64,000 nt of DNA from Sideroxydans sp. CL21 (GTDB lineage Bacteria; Pseudomonadota; Gammaproteobacteria; Burkholderiales; Gallionellaceae), in assembly GCF_902459525.1 (NCBI RefSeq), contig NZ_LR699166.1, forward strand, positions 1,093,501 through 1,157,500, in the 5' to 3' direction. The notes under the pieces were generated by a model. The model did not search any database. It had not been told where the DNA came from and saw nothing but the letters and a program-made list of their open reading frames with translations. Positions 1-8,836 of this stretch are shown piece by piece. The translations under genes were made by a program, and so were the position numbers. Positions within the stretch are counted from its first letter, which is position 1. Each line of letters begins with the position of its first letter.

Positions 1-133
1 CGTTGAATTTATCGACACCGCGATTGAAGGATTCGAAAGGATCTTTTTCCTGGGTGTATGCACTGAGATTGATTGAGCTGCAACCTGCCAACAGCAGACT
101 TGCAAGCAACATGGATATTCGCATCAAAAGCAT
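1..133 (-). CDS. mlaA: MlaA (VacJ) lipoprotein, N-terminal part, runs off the left edge
   Basis: Reading the minus strand from the ATG at 133 gives a lipoprotein signal with a lipobox ending LLLAGC (Cys about residue 18). About 14 residues later comes DPFESFNRGVDKFN, close to the DPxxxFNR signature near the mature N-terminus of MlaA/VacJ. MlaA is the outer-membrane component of the Mla pathway, which returns misplaced phospholipids from the outer leaflet. Only about 44 codons are in the window, so nothing can be said about the rest. The start could also be the in-frame ATG at 124; neither has a good Shine-Dalgarno. The adjacent cyclase operon is divergent. Confidence 0.75.
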   Translation of the reverse strand, partial: MLLMRISMLLASLLLAGCSSINLSAYTQEKDPFESFNRGVDKFN

Positions 134-238
134 GAAAATGTGGGCGAGCCGTAAGAATAGTTTTGATTATAGAGGGAAATCGGTGCAGGGTGCATCAGTC
201 TTGTCGCAACCTGCGCAAAGCGTTTAGTATGCGCGACT

Positions 239-2092
239 ATGGACAACCCGCCTTCATCGAATAGCCGTCAGACTTCGTTACGCATCGGGGCTTTGTTTCT
301 GATGTTGGCGTTTCTTGAACTGACCTGGCTGCACGCATTATCTCCATTGGAAAATCGTTTGTCCGACTGGTTCGTGAGCCTGCAGGCTCAGGGACTGGCG
401 CCGGACAAAGATATCGTTATCGTCGATATCGACGATGCCAGCCTCGCGCGCATGCAGGATACGGCCGGAAGCTGGCCATGGCCGCGCTCGGTGCATGGCG
501 AATTGTTGCAAGGAATCGCCAAACAACAGCCCAGAGCCATTGTGTTCGACATCCTGTTCAGCGAACGTGATGAATTCAGGCCGGAGAGTGATCGCGAGTT
601 CAATCGATCCCTGCAAGGACTGAATAACGTGTATTTCCCGATGGTGAGGCGCGATGCCGAACTGGACAAGCAGGGTGCTCCTGCCGCGCAAGTGGCGGTC
701 ATGCTCGGTTTGCGGCGCACGGAACATGCGGATGACAAGGCGCGCATTGCCGTGTTGCCGCCCTTGGCGGTGGATCCGGCGTATTGGCGTGCGGGTACGA
801 TCAATTTTGAAGAAGATGCCGACGGAGTGGGGCGGCGTTACCAGATTTATACCGATGCATACGGTTGGCTCATTCCATCACTGCCGGCGAGAGTGGCGCA
901 GGATCTGGGCTATGCAGTACCGAATCAGCCGGATATGGTGTTGGCGTGGCGCGGGGGGCCGGGAACATTCAAGCATATTTCCTATGCGGATCTTTACGAG
1001 GATTTCAATCGCGAGCATGCGCGGCGCGCCCTTGACGAATTGAAAGGCAAAATCGTCATCATCGGCACGGCGGCAACCGGTTTGCATGATATGCGCGTAA
1101 CGCCGATGGCTAGCTTGTATCCGGGCACGGAGATATTGGCTACCGCCATCGACGACCTGAAGAACCAGCGCATGATGCACCGTACGCAAGGCGACTTTGC
1201 GCTGTATTTGGCTTTCCTGTTGCTGGCCTTGTTGAACATCGCCTTCCTGCGCGGCATGAATGCGATCAAGGTGGGGGTCGCGTTGCTCTCAATCAGCCTG
1301 CTGGCGCTGCTTGTCAGTTACCTTGCGGTAGCCCGGCTGTATCTGCTGCCGGTGTTGCTGCCCCTGATGCTGGCTTGGGCCTGTTACTTCGTGTTTGCCC
1401 TGCGCGAATATCTGCTTGAGCGCAAATCTCGCGAACAGGCGGTGCAGATGTTCAGCCGCTTCGTCAATCCTCACGTGGTTAAAGAGTTGGTTGCACATGG
1501 CGGCCTGAGTCGCGCGGGGGAAAGCCGCCAGATCACCATTTTGTTTTCCGACATACGCGGCTTCACCACCTTGTCGGAAAAACGCACGCCGCAGCAGGTG
1601 GTGGAGCTGCTCAACCGCTATTTCACTTTGCAGGTCGAGGTGGTGTTTCGCCACGGCGGCTCGCTGGACAAGTTCATCGGCGATGCCATCATGGCGTTCT
1701 GGGGCGCTCCGCTGGATGACCCGGATCATGCGTGCCATGCCGTAGAGGCAGCGATGGAAATGGGCGAGGTGTTGCAGCGATTCAAGAAAGAATTGGGCGA
1801 GGAAGATGCGAATTTTGATGTCGGCATCGGCATCCATACCGGCCCCGCGGTAGTCGGCCTGATCGGCTCCGAACAGCGCCGCGAATATACCGCCATCGGT
1901 GATACGGTCAATCTGGGCAGCCGCATCGAAGGCCTGACCAAGGGCGTGTCGCGCATTCTTGTTTCGCGTGAGACCATGGAGGCCTGTGGCGATGCATACC
2001 AATTCAAATCCTTTGGGTCGTTTAAAGTCAAAGGTCGCGAGCAGGAAGTAGAGTTGTTTGCACCAGTCGAAAAGGAAGGAAGAAGATCATGA
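239..2092 (+). CDS. CHASE2-domain class III adenylate cyclase
   Basis: 617 residues. One N-terminal membrane segment (about 14-33) precedes a large extracytoplasmic CHASE2 sensor domain (about 35-310). Three closely packed membrane helices follow (about 320-338, 343-363, 367-387), then a cytoplasmic class III cyclase domain (about 430-600). Metal-binding aspartates lie in FSDIRGFT (436-443) and DKFIGD (477-482), and YTAIGDTVNLGSR is the typical purine-binding segment. The Lys of DKFIGD fits adenylate rather than guanylate specificity. Expected to make cAMP in response to an unknown periplasmic signal. First gene of an operon whose next two genes overlap head-to-tail. The start codon has no clear Shine-Dalgarno. 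Confidence 0.9.
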   Translation: MDNPPSSNSRQTSLRIGALFLMLAFLELTWLHALSPLENRLSDWFVSLQAQGLAPDKDIVIVDIDDASLARMQDTAGSWPWPRSVHGELLQGIAKQQPRAIVFDILFSERDEFRPESDREFNRSLQGLNNVYFPMVRRDAELDKQGAPAAQVAVMLGLRRTEHADDKARIAVLPPLAVDPAYWRAGTINFEEDADGVGRRYQIYTDAYGWLIPSLPARVAQDLGYAVPNQPDMVLAWRGGPGTFKHISYADLYEDFNREHARRALDELKGKIVIIGTAATGLHDMRVTPMASLYPGTEILATAIDDLKNQRMMHRTQGDFALYLAFLLLALLNIAFLRGMNAIKVGVALLSISLLALLVSYLAVARLYLLPVLLPLMLAWACYFVFALREYLLERKSREQAVQMFSRFVNPHVVKELVAHGGLSRAGESRQITILFSDIRGFTTLSEKRTPQQVVELLNRYFTLQVEVVFRHGGSLDKFIGDAIMAFWGAPLDDPDHACHAVEAAMEMGEVLQRFKKELGEEDANFDVGIGIHTGPAVVGLIGSEQRREYTAIGDTVNLGSRIEGLTKGVSRILVSRETMEACGDAYQFKSFGSFKVKGREQEVELFAPVEKEGRRS

Positions 2093-2586
2093 GGAACGTC
2101 ATTGCATTATGTTTGCTGCTCGGCTTCGTGCCGACAGCCTGGGCTACAGAATACGCCTACACAATACGCTCTGCCGAACTGAAAGCAAAACCCTACACCG
2201 ATGCACAGACGCTGACGTCGCTGCCCCCACGCAGCAAGGTCGAGGTGCTGGGACGGCAAGGGGGCTGGACCCATGTCAAATCGATCTCCTTCAGCGGCTG
2301 GGTGAAGATGTTGAGCCTGCAGCTGGAAGCGAATGACCAAAACAGGCGAGGAGACAACGGCTTGAGTGCCTTGTTCAATGTTGCCTCCACCGGCAGAAGC
2401 AGCAGCACGGTGACTACCGGGATACGCGGTCTGTCGGAAGAACAGTTGAAGAACGCAAAACCCAACCCGCAGGAGCTGCAAGCCGCAAAACGTTATGCCG
2501 TGAGCCGCCAGGAGGCGCAACGTTATGCCGCTGCCGGCAAGCTGCATGCACAGAGTATGGATTATCTGAATGGAGGCCAGGAATGA
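2089..2586 (+). CDS. Secreted bacterial SH3-domain protein
   Basis: 165 residues with a signal peptide (MRNVIALCLLLGFVPTAWA) and a bacterial SH3 (SH3b) domain at about 20-85, visible as paired small strands around LPPRSKVEVL and GGWTHVKS followed by GWVKMLSL. The C-terminal half is Gln/Ala-rich and probably helical. SH3b domains of this kind usually bind peptidoglycan or protein partners in the periplasm; no catalytic motif is present. The ATG overlaps the cyclase stop codon and is preceded by a GGAAGAAG-like ribosome site, so it is translationally coupled to the cyclase and likely works with it or with the downstream protease. Confidence 0.75.
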   Translation: MRNVIALCLLLGFVPTAWATEYAYTIRSAELKAKPYTDAQTLTSLPPRSKVEVLGRQGGWTHVKSISFSGWVKMLSLQLEANDQNRRGDNGLSALFNVASTGRSSSTVTTGIRGLSEEQLKNAKPNPQELQAAKRYAVSRQEAQRYAAAGKLHAQSMDYLNGGQE

Positions 2587-3434
2587 GAACGAATAAAACG
2601 ATAGCCTTGCTGTGCCTGTTGGTTTCAGCGCTTCCCGCTGCCGCATTCGATCTGGGTAGTATCGACTGGCAAAAAGCGGTTGATACTGTCAAGAAAGTGC
2701 AGAAAGCCAGTACCGATATCAGTGAACCGCAAGAGATTGCACTGGGCGAGGGGATTGCCAGCAATTTGCTGGGCGCAGCCCCGCTGCTGGACAATCCGGC
2801 AGCACAGGAATATGTGAATCGCGTCGGGCGCTGGCTTACCTTGCAAACGGAACGCCCCGAATTGCCATGGCAATTCGGTGTGCTGGACGACAACGATGTG
2901 AATGCCTTCGCCGCGCCCGGCGGCTATGTGTTCATTACCAAAGGGTTGCTGGCGAAAATGAACAGTGAGGCAGAGCTGGCAGGCGTTTTGGCGCACGAGA
3001 TATCGCATGTGCTGCGCAAGCATCATTTGCAGGCCATCAAAAAGGGGGCGCGAACAGAATTGCTTTCCGATCTTGCGAGCGAAGCGCTGCAGAGCAACGG
3101 CTCCAATCCCGCGCTGACCAAGTTGGTCAGCGCGGGAACGGAAGTGTATGCACGGGGTTTGGACAAAAACGACGAGTTTGAGGCTGACCGCATGGGCGTG
3201 GTGATCGCAGCGCGGGGTGGTTACGATCCCTACGGATTACCCGCTGTGTTGCAGACTCTGCAATCGCTCAACCCGAACGATTCCAGCGTTGCATTGATGT
3301 TCAAGACACATCCGGCACCTGCGGACCGTTTGAGCCTGCTCGACAAGGAGATGACCGGCCAATTCAACAACTTCGAGAATCAGCCCGACCTCGCGCCGCG
3401 TTTTCTCCAGGCATTGGGTGCGGGAAAGAAATAG
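2583..3434 (+). CDS. Periplasmic M48-family zinc metalloprotease
   Basis: 283 residues with a signal peptide ending near ALPAAAF. The M48 zinc motif HEISH is at 138-142 and the downstream EFEAD at 198-202 supplies the third ligand. This matches the BepA/YcaL/LoiP-like group of periplasmic proteases that trim or degrade misassembled outer-membrane proteins, but there are no TPR repeats, so it is the short form. The start overlaps the SH3 gene (ATGA). The operon order cyclase, SH3 protein, protease suggests envelope sensing plus periplasmic quality control; that link is inference. Confidence 0.85.
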   Translation: MRTNKTIALLCLLVSALPAAAFDLGSIDWQKAVDTVKKVQKASTDISEPQEIALGEGIASNLLGAAPLLDNPAAQEYVNRVGRWLTLQTERPELPWQFGVLDDNDVNAFAAPGGYVFITKGLLAKMNSEAELAGVLAHEISHVLRKHHLQAIKKGARTELLSDLASEALQSNGSNPALTKLVSAGTEVYARGLDKNDEFEADRMGVVIAARGGYDPYGLPAVLQTLQSLNPNDSSVALMFKTHPAPADRLSLLDKEMTGQFNNFENQPDLAPRFLQALGAGKK

Positions 3435-3511
3435 GGTTCGCCGGATTGGCAGGTTGCCTGACTGGGGATTTGCTGATCGGGGTCAATGTCGGCCTGGTTA
3501 AATTCACCGCA

Positions 3512-4036
3512 TCACAAATCAGACAGCGGGCTGTCGGCAAGCTTGTCATCTTTGGTGCTTAATTGCCCGATGACCTCGACCAGTGATCTGTCCAAAGCGA
3601 GCAAAGTCGATTCGGATAGCCCCTGCAGAGCTTCCGGCAGTATTCCTTCCGCGGGCCCCGGTGCCTTTTTCAGGATCTTTGAGGCATCTTCAGTCAGGCA
3701 CAAGCCAACTCGCCGCTGATCTTCCTTGCTTCGCTCCTTGATCACCAGACCGTGCGTGACAAGCTTCTCGACCAGCTGACTGCAGGTCGATTGGTGTATG
3801 GACAGGCGCTCGGCAAGTTCGGAAACGCCGATATCCGGAGTCTTTGCCACTTCCTGCAATATCCACAATTGTGAACCCGTGACTCCGCAGGTTTTTTCCA
3901 CTTCACGAAAATGCTGACGAACAGAGCCGAAAATGATGCGAAATTTTTTAAGCACCTGAACTGAAAGCTGACTTTTGTTGCGCTTGGCCAATTTATTGCC
4001 TCTTTCTAGGGATTGTGCAGTCTGATTTGAAACCAT
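3512..4036 (-). CDS. MarR-family transcriptional regulator
   Basis: 174 residues. The winged helix-turn-helix is recognisable as IGVSELAERLSIHQSTCSQL followed by a wing containing KEDQRRVGLCLT, the typical MarR DxR signature. The N-terminal helix would form the dimer interface. It is convergent with the protease and divergent from the Pal-like gene. The start region contains CATATG twice (4033 and 4061 areas), a possible self-binding site, but I see no clean long palindrome. Ligand and target are unknown. Confidence 0.85.
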   Translation of the reverse strand: MVSNQTAQSLERGNKLAKRNKSQLSVQVLKKFRIIFGSVRQHFREVEKTCGVTGSQLWILQEVAKTPDIGVSELAERLSIHQSTCSQLVEKLVTHGLVIKERSKEDQRRVGLCLTEDASKILKKAPGPAEGILPEALQGLSESTLLALDRSLVEVIGQLSTKDDKLADSPLSDL

Positions 4037-4155
4037 ATGTCACGGAAAAAACATTTATATCATATGTATTCATGTCAACGTAAATTCACTCCAATGCGTT
4101 TAATGCAATGCTTTGACTGGTTTTGGTTTGTTAAATCTTTGGTAAGGAAATATAC

Positions 4156-4680
4156 ATGAAAAAAATTGCATTCATTCTGGTTTCATTGCTGGTAGCTGCA
4201 TGTTCGTCCACCCACAAGGCAGATACTGCGGCGGCACCGCAAGCTGCACCGCAAGCTGCACCGCAAACGGCTGCCAGCCCTGCGCCGGTATCGGCGACGC
4301 CAGCCGAGCTGGCTGCGAGCAAGCTCGCGGCCGAACTGCAGGGGCTGGAAAAGGAAAGCGTTTATTTTGATTTCGACAAGTATGCCGTAAAGCCGGAATA
4401 TCAGGATGCAATTCGGAAGCAGGCCAATTTCATCAAGGAGCACAAGAATGACGTGGTCACTCTGGAAGGCAATGCTGACGAGCGCGGGAGCGAAAAGTAC
4501 AATCTGGCTTTGGGAAACAGGCGTGCAGCAGCTGTTCTGAAAAGCCTGGAACGCCTGGGTGTGCCAGCCTCCCAGATCAGGACAGTGAGCTTCGGGAAAG
4601 ATCATCCGCGTCTCGCGTGCCACGAAGAAAAATGCTGGAAAGAGAATCGCCGGGTTGATTTTGAGCACAAGCTTAACTAG
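4156..4680 (+). CDS. OmpA/Pal-type peptidoglycan-associated lipoprotein, solitary
   Basis: 174 residues. A lipoprotein signal with lipobox LLVAAC is followed by a low-complexity linker built on APQAAPQAAPQ repeats, then an OmpA-like domain (about 70-174). The domain has the Pal signature (YFDFDKY, GNADERGSEKYNLALGNRR). It lacks tolQRAB neighbours, so it is probably a paralogue rather than the main Pal. It would anchor the outer membrane to peptidoglycan through diaminopimelate binding. Ribosome site GGTAAGG precedes the ATG. A degraded copy of its C-terminus lies about 2.4 kb downstream (7096-7200). Confidence 0.85.
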   Translation: MKKIAFILVSLLVAACSSTHKADTAAAPQAAPQAAPQTAASPAPVSATPAELAASKLAAELQGLEKESVYFDFDKYAVKPEYQDAIRKQANFIKEHKNDVVTLEGNADERGSEKYNLALGNRRAAAVLKSLERLGVPASQIRTVSFGKDHPRLACHEEKCWKENRRVDFEHKLN

Positions 4681-4700
4681 CAGTAGTGGCTGCATTGTTG

Positions 4701-4723
4701 GCCGGATTTGGAGCAGATCCGGC
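4701..4723 (+). terminator. Rho-independent-like terminator after the Pal-like gene
   Basis: GCCGGAT (4701-4707) pairs with ATCCGGC (4717-4723) across a 9-nt loop, followed by the weak T-tract TTTGCTT. It lies 20 bp after the stop codon. Confidence 0.5.
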
Positions 4724-5107
4724 TTTGCTTGGGTTATCGATTTAATGGTGACCGGTCGTGCTTGGTCGGAGTCAAGTGCGGACTCATGGCTCGACCGGAT
4801 TTCCTGCAAGCACTGTTTGCTATCCCGTTTTTATATCAAAGTACTCAAATTCACGAAGGTGGTTTGATGAATTATAGGATTGCCAGTAGTCTTGGAATTG
4901 ATCGCAAGCACATCTTGCCGATGTCGGTTATCTTGCTCATCCCTTGAGTATTCGCATTGTGTTCGACCGGCTTCAGCGACAACATACTCTGCCGGTACCG
5001 AAATCGAATCTGTATGGTTTCCTGATTTTAAAAAGCGGGGTCGTCGCAGCACGGAGTATTGATCGAGCGGATAAAATGTCGGTTCAACACAATCGGTGAC
5101 ACTTAAC
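4724..5107. other. Intergenic stretch without a convincing gene
   Basis: Mixed-composition DNA. The best small candidate is a 26-codon reading frame at 4867-4947 with GAAGGTGG just upstream, but it has no recognisable sequence and I do not call it. Presumably holds the promoter of the next gene. Confidence 0.4.
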
Positions 5108-5608
5108 ATGATAGAAACCCTCACTTTAATTACGCTTGCCGTCTTGTTCCTGGTTTTCTTCCGTCCCGGCAAAACGCCCCCCCTTGGGAGTCAACTGGTG
5201 ATTGAACGGCCGGGGCAGTACAAGATCACTCTCGCGCCCAAATTGAATTTGGCCCAACCCTTCATTGAAGCGATTATCGATCGTCTGCTTAAATTGAATG
5301 TCTCAACACGGCATGGCAGTGCCATGCAATTCTTTGCTGTTAACGACAGGCAGGTGGCAACTGCCAATGGTGATGTCTACCTGCTGGCAATCATCGTTCG
5401 TGAAGGCATGATTTACTTCCTGGGGGCCCAGCCAGAGTCAGCTATTCCCGCAAATTATCTTGCAACCATCAAAGCCAATGCAAAAGATTTGCTCGTCGGC
5501 TTTCCGTCCGCTGATGGGGAAAGCAAAGAGCTTGAGGAGGGATTGTTCAATGCAATACAGGAAGCATCTCGGGAAAGAGGCATCGTTGTCGATTTATTGA
5601 AGGATTAG
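5108..5608 (+). CDS. Unknown membrane-anchored protein
   Basis: About 166 residues from the ATG at 5108 (a GTG at 5096 would add four residues). One N-terminal membrane helix (IETLTLITLAVLFLVFF) is followed by a soluble domain with no motif I recognise; the domain contains a predicted mixed alpha/beta segment and ends in an acidic helix. There is no signal-peptidase site, so it is probably anchored in the inner membrane. It is convergent with the ClC gene 18 bp away. I do not know its function. Confidence 0.6.
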   Translation: MIETLTLITLAVLFLVFFRPGKTPPLGSQLVIERPGQYKITLAPKLNLAQPFIEAIIDRLLKLNVSTRHGSAMQFFAVNDRQVATANGDVYLLAIIVREGMIYFLGAQPESAIPANYLATIKANAKDLLVGFPSADGESKELEEGLFNAIQEASRERGIVVDLLKD

Positions 5609-5626
5609 CGCCATCTATTTGCCGCA

Positions 5627-6946
5627 TCAGTCGATATGGCGCATTTGGCTTTTGCCAATGAAATTCTCGGCGAGTGTGTGAAATAGCGGTGCGGGACACA
5701 CCAGTCTCGAGCTCAGTTTGGCAATGAACGCTGCTGCCATCAAAGGCAATATCATTTCGTGGTTGTCTATCATTTCCATGACGATGACGAACGCAGTGAT
5801 GGGGGCCTGGGTGACTCCGGAAAAATAGGCAACCATACCTATTATGATCACCGCACCGGCCGGCACTGAAGTGAATAGGTGTGCGATATTGGCACCGAAT
5901 CCGGCACCGGCCGACAGCGTGGGCGCCATGATTCCGCCGGGTATTCCGCTGATGTAGGAAATTGCCGTCGCCGCCATTTTTAACAGTCCGTAGCTTTCAG
6001 GCAATATCGTACTGCCATCTATGAGCGATTTCGCCTCGCTGTAGCCGCTGCCGTAAGTCGAGTTGCCGGACGCCAGTCCCACCAACGCCAGAAGCAGTCC
6101 GCAGATGGCTGCAAAAGCTATCGGCTGTGCCCGCATCCATGTGCCAATTCTTCCCGTCAGCCCTTTGTTGATTTCGATCAGCGTGCGGCTGAATACGCCG
6201 CCAAACAGGCCACCCGTTACGCCGCAGATGACGACAACGCCCCATTCGCGACCAAAGGCAAGCGATTGCGAAGTGTGTCCGAAATAGGAGTAATTTCCGA
6301 GCAGCGCAAGCGAGGTGATACCGGCGATGATGACGGTCATGAGTATGGTCGAGCTATTGTGCTCTTCAAATGAGCGGCTCATCTCCTCGATGGCGAACAC
6401 GATTCCGGCCAGCGGCGTATTGAAGGCGGCTGCGACTCCGGCTGCGGCGCCGGCAAGGATTAAACCTTTATCAAGATCGTGCTTCGGGAAGTGGGCAAAT
6501 TTGCCCAGGCTATGCATGATGGATGCGCCGATCTGGACGGAGGGTCCTTCGCGTCCTACCGATGCTCCAAACGTCAGACCGGTGATGGTGAGGACGATCT
6601 TTCCAGTCGCCACCCCCAGTGAAAGCACCTGTTCGCGGATCCTGCCATTTTCATTGGGGTCGAGTGCGGCAATGGTCTGCGGAATGCCGCTGCCTTGCGC
6701 ACCGGGGAAAAATTTCCTGGTAAGGATGACGATAAAAACGAGTCCCAAAGGCGTAAGCACCAAGGGAAGATAAGGGGAAATGGAAAGCAGTCTGTGGAAA
6801 ACACCGTTCGCCCACTCGCAGGCTACCGCAAACACAATCGCAACCAAGCCTACGCTGATCGCTCCGCACCAGAATACAAGTCTGCGTTTCCAATTCAGGA
6901 CCAGAATATTCTCCAATAGATAAATTCCACCATCTGCCGCTTTCAC
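5627..6946 (-). CDS. ClC-family chloride/proton antiporter
   Basis: Polytopic protein of about 440 residues with the ClC selectivity motifs in order: GSGIPQ, GREGPSVQ (gating glutamate) and GIPGGIMAPTLSAGAGFG. The segment PLAGIVFAIEEM keeps the second glutamate that carries protons in antiporters such as E. coli ClcA, so proton-coupled exchange rather than a simple channel is expected. There are no C-terminal CBS domains. The start is uncertain: the open frame extends to 7033 through AT-rich codons with only a TTG. I chose the GTG at 6946; a TTG at 6916 with GGTGGA upstream is also possible. Confidence 0.85.
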   Translation of the reverse strand: MKAADGGIYLLENILVLNWKRRLVFWCGAISVGLVAIVFAVACEWANGVFHRLLSISPYLPLVLTPLGLVFIVILTRKFFPGAQGSGIPQTIAALDPNENGRIREQVLSLGVATGKIVLTITGLTFGASVGREGPSVQIGASIMHSLGKFAHFPKHDLDKGLILAGAAAGVAAAFNTPLAGIVFAIEEMSRSFEEHNSSTILMTVIIAGITSLALLGNYSYFGHTSQSLAFGREWGVVVICGVTGGLFGGVFSRTLIEINKGLTGRIGTWMRAQPIAFAAICGLLLALVGLASGNSTYGSGYSEAKSLIDGSTILPESYGLLKMAATAISYISGIPGGIMAPTLSAGAGFGANIAHLFTSVPAGAVIIIGMVAYFSGVTQAPITAFVIVMEMIDNHEMILPLMAAAFIAKLSSRLVCPAPLFHTLAENFIGKSQMRHID

Positions 6947-7095
6947 TTCTGTGACATTCAGCCTAAAAATATTTTTCACACATATTATGCATCGACATTT
7001 AACATTTATATAAATATTATTTATGCAAACCAAGTTTGCTGTTATTCGTCAGCAATCGCGCTTCATAGAGTCAAAAGTGACTGCCAAAGCAGGGC

Positions 7096-7200
7096 GTACC
7101 GGCAGCACAAACCGGGCTGGTCGCCCGGGCAAGGAAAAGCCGTGGCTGACATGCCATGAAAAAAATATTGGAAAGAGAATCGCAGGGCCGATTTTGCACA
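7096..7200 (+). pseudogene. Decayed C-terminal fragment of a Pal-like gene
   Basis: In shifting frames the plus strand reads VPAAQT, then GKEKPWLTCHE, then bases matching GGAAAGAGAATCGC. These correspond in order to VPASQI, GKDHPRLACHE and the WKENRR codons at the end of the Pal-like gene at 4156-4680. At least two frameshifts are needed and no start or N-terminal part is visible. Best read as the relic of a second pal paralogue on the other side of the ClC gene. Confidence 0.6.
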
Positions 7201-7303
7201 TAGGATGGGTTGGCAATATCCCGCCGAGGGAAGTTTGATAAGAAATTCGGTCGTCCCTTATTGTCGATTCAAATGCCGCCCTGCTGGCAGTTGGAGGTTT
7301 GCT

Positions 7304-7435
7304 GTGGATGATTGGCTGATTATCGGTGCTTTGGGGATTCTGCTTGTCATTCAGTTTGAAAAGCAGCAATCGCCGGATATTCCGCCGGGAATGCGCGACC
7401 AGGCAATCGTCAGTTCATATTGGCAACAAAATTAA
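7304..7435 (+). CDS. Possible 43-residue single-span membrane peptide
   Basis: A GTG at 7304 is preceded by a good GGAGG (7293-7297, 6-nt spacing). It encodes a short protein with one hydrophobic segment (WLIIGALGILLVIQF) and a polar tail ending YWQQN. No family recognised. The Shine-Dalgarno and the membrane helix are the only support. Confidence 0.35.
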   Translation: MDDWLIIGALGILLVIQFEKQQSPDIPPGMRDQAIVSSYWQQN

Positions 7436-7491
7436 ATTTGTCGTGAGCCTCTACTTGCGGTAGTCAGAGGTTTTAAGGTTGTAATGGGCCG

Positions 7492-8034
7492 CTAGCGCGT
7501 CGGTGGTTCGAGATCGGAGTTTCGGAATAAGTACTCGCCGCGTTTGCGGTCGGCAAAGTAATGCTCGAGCGTGTAGCGTATCGGGCGGAATGCCAGTGTG
7601 TCCCACGGAATCTCGTCTTCAGCGAAAAGCTCCGCTTCCAGGCTCTCCACGCCCGGAAAAAAGTCCAGATCGAGCAGCGTGGCACGATACAGCAGCTGTA
7701 CCTGATTGATGTAGGGAAGGTTGTACATCGCATAAAGACCCAGCACGTCGATACGTGCATTGGCTTCTTCCAGGGTCTCGCGCGCTGCCGCCTGTGCCGT
7801 TGTCTCGCCGTTTTCCATGAAGCCTGCCGGCAATGTCCACAGGCCGTGACGCGGTTCGATGGCGCGGCGGCAAAGCAGGATGCGGCCATCCTTCCACTCG
7901 GGGATGGCACCGACAATCAGCTTGGGGTTCTGGTAATGGATGGTATTGCAGACGGTGCAGACATGCCGCTCGCGGTTATCGTCCTGAGGCAGGGAAAGCT
8001 CGACCGGTGCACCGCATTCTGAGCAGAATTTCAC
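7492..8034 (-). CDS. Nudix hydrolase with N-terminal zinc ribbon
   Basis: 180 residues. A zinc ribbon formed by C4, C7, C26 and C29 precedes a Nudix fold. The Nudix box reads [20 protein letters not shown], matching GX5EX7REUXEE. The zinc ribbon plus Nudix layout is shared with NADH pyrophosphatase (NudC) and its relatives, so a nucleoside-diphosphate-linked substrate is likely, but the true substrate is not evident. It lies 4 bp downstream of bamD on the same strand, so it is probably cotranscribed. Confidence 0.85.
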   Translation of the reverse strand: MKFCSECGAPVELSLPQDDNRERHVCTVCNTIHYQNPKLIVGAIPEWKDGRILLCRRAIEPRHGLWTLPAGFMENGETTAQAAARETLEEANARIDVLGLYAMYNLPYINQVQLLYRATLLDLDFFPGVESLEAELFAEDEIPWDTLAFRPIRYTLEHYFADRKRGEYLFRNSDLEPPTR

Positions 8035-8038
8035 GGCA

Positions 8039-8836
8039 TCAGTCCCAGAACTTCCACCACGGTGTGGGATTCAGCGGGGACTCCTTGGCCTCTGGCTGAG
8101 CGCCGTCCTTGGCGACGTTCAGGGCGAGCACGCGTTTTGCGTCATCGCGCAGGTCTTTCATTCCCATGGCGTCATAGGCTTGTACCAGGATTTGCAGGGC
8201 ATCCCGGGTCTGCGGTGTTTGCGGAAAATCGATCAATACCCCTTTGGCGCGGTTTGCCGCCGCGACATAGGCACCGCGGCGCAGGTAATAGTCCGCCACA
8301 TGGATTTCCGCGCGGGCCAGAGTGATCAGCAGGAATTGCATGCGCAGCCGGGCATCTGGCGTGTATTTGCTGTCCGGGAAGCGTGTGACCAGTTCCTTGA
8401 ACGAATTGAAGGATTCGCGCAAAGCTGCGGGATCGCGTTCAGCCGGATCCTGTTTCAACAGGGTGCCGAAAAGACTGTTGATGTTCTCGTTGAAGTTGAT
8501 GAGTCCCTTGAGGTAGTACACGTAATCAAGATGGGTGCTCGTGGGATACATCTTCACGAATTGGTCCAGGGCCCCAAGCGCCGGGGCCGGTTCGCTGTGT
8601 TTGTAATAGGCGTAGGCGATCTCCATTTGCGCCTGTTGGGCGTAACGGCCATACGGATAACGCGATTGCAAGGTCTCGAACTGTTTCACGGCCTTTTCGT
8701 AGTTCTCATCCTTCATCTGCTCTTGCGCTTTTGCATAAATCTCGTCGGCTGACAGATTCTTCATTTCATCCTTGACAGTGTCGGAACTGCAAGCAACTAA
8801 CGTGAGCAGGAAGAAAACGGCTAAACTATGGCGCAT
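8039..8836 (-). CDS. bamD: Outer membrane protein assembly factor BamD
   Basis: 265 residues. Lipoprotein signal with LTLVAC, followed by TPR-type helical repeats ([39 protein letters not shown] and later units). Length and sequence match BamD (YfiO/ComL), the essential lipoprotein partner of BamA in outer-membrane beta-barrel insertion. It is divergent from rluD-pgeF, the same neighbourhood as in E. coli, which supports the call. Its ATG (8836-8834) abuts the rluD start on the other strand, so each promoter must lie inside the other coding region. Confidence 0.95.
   Translation of the reverse strand: MRHSLAVFFLLTLVACSSDTVKDEMKNLSADEIYAKAQEQMKDENYEKAVKQFETLQSRYPYGRYAQQAQMEIAYAYYKHSEPAPALGALDQFVKMYPTSTHLDYVYYLKGLINFNENINSLFGTLLKQDPAERDPAALRESFNSFKELVTRFPDSKYTPDARLRMQFLLITLARAEIHVADYYLRRGAYVAAANRAKGVLIDFPQTPQTRDALQILVQAYDAMGMKDLRDDAKRVLALNVAKDGAQPEAKESPLNPTPWWKFWD

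Noticed and set aside
3466-3490. Sixth copy of the repeated promoter (TTGACCCCGATCA... on the minus strand)
   Set aside because: Spacing and -10 do not fit, and it points into the antisense of the protease gene.
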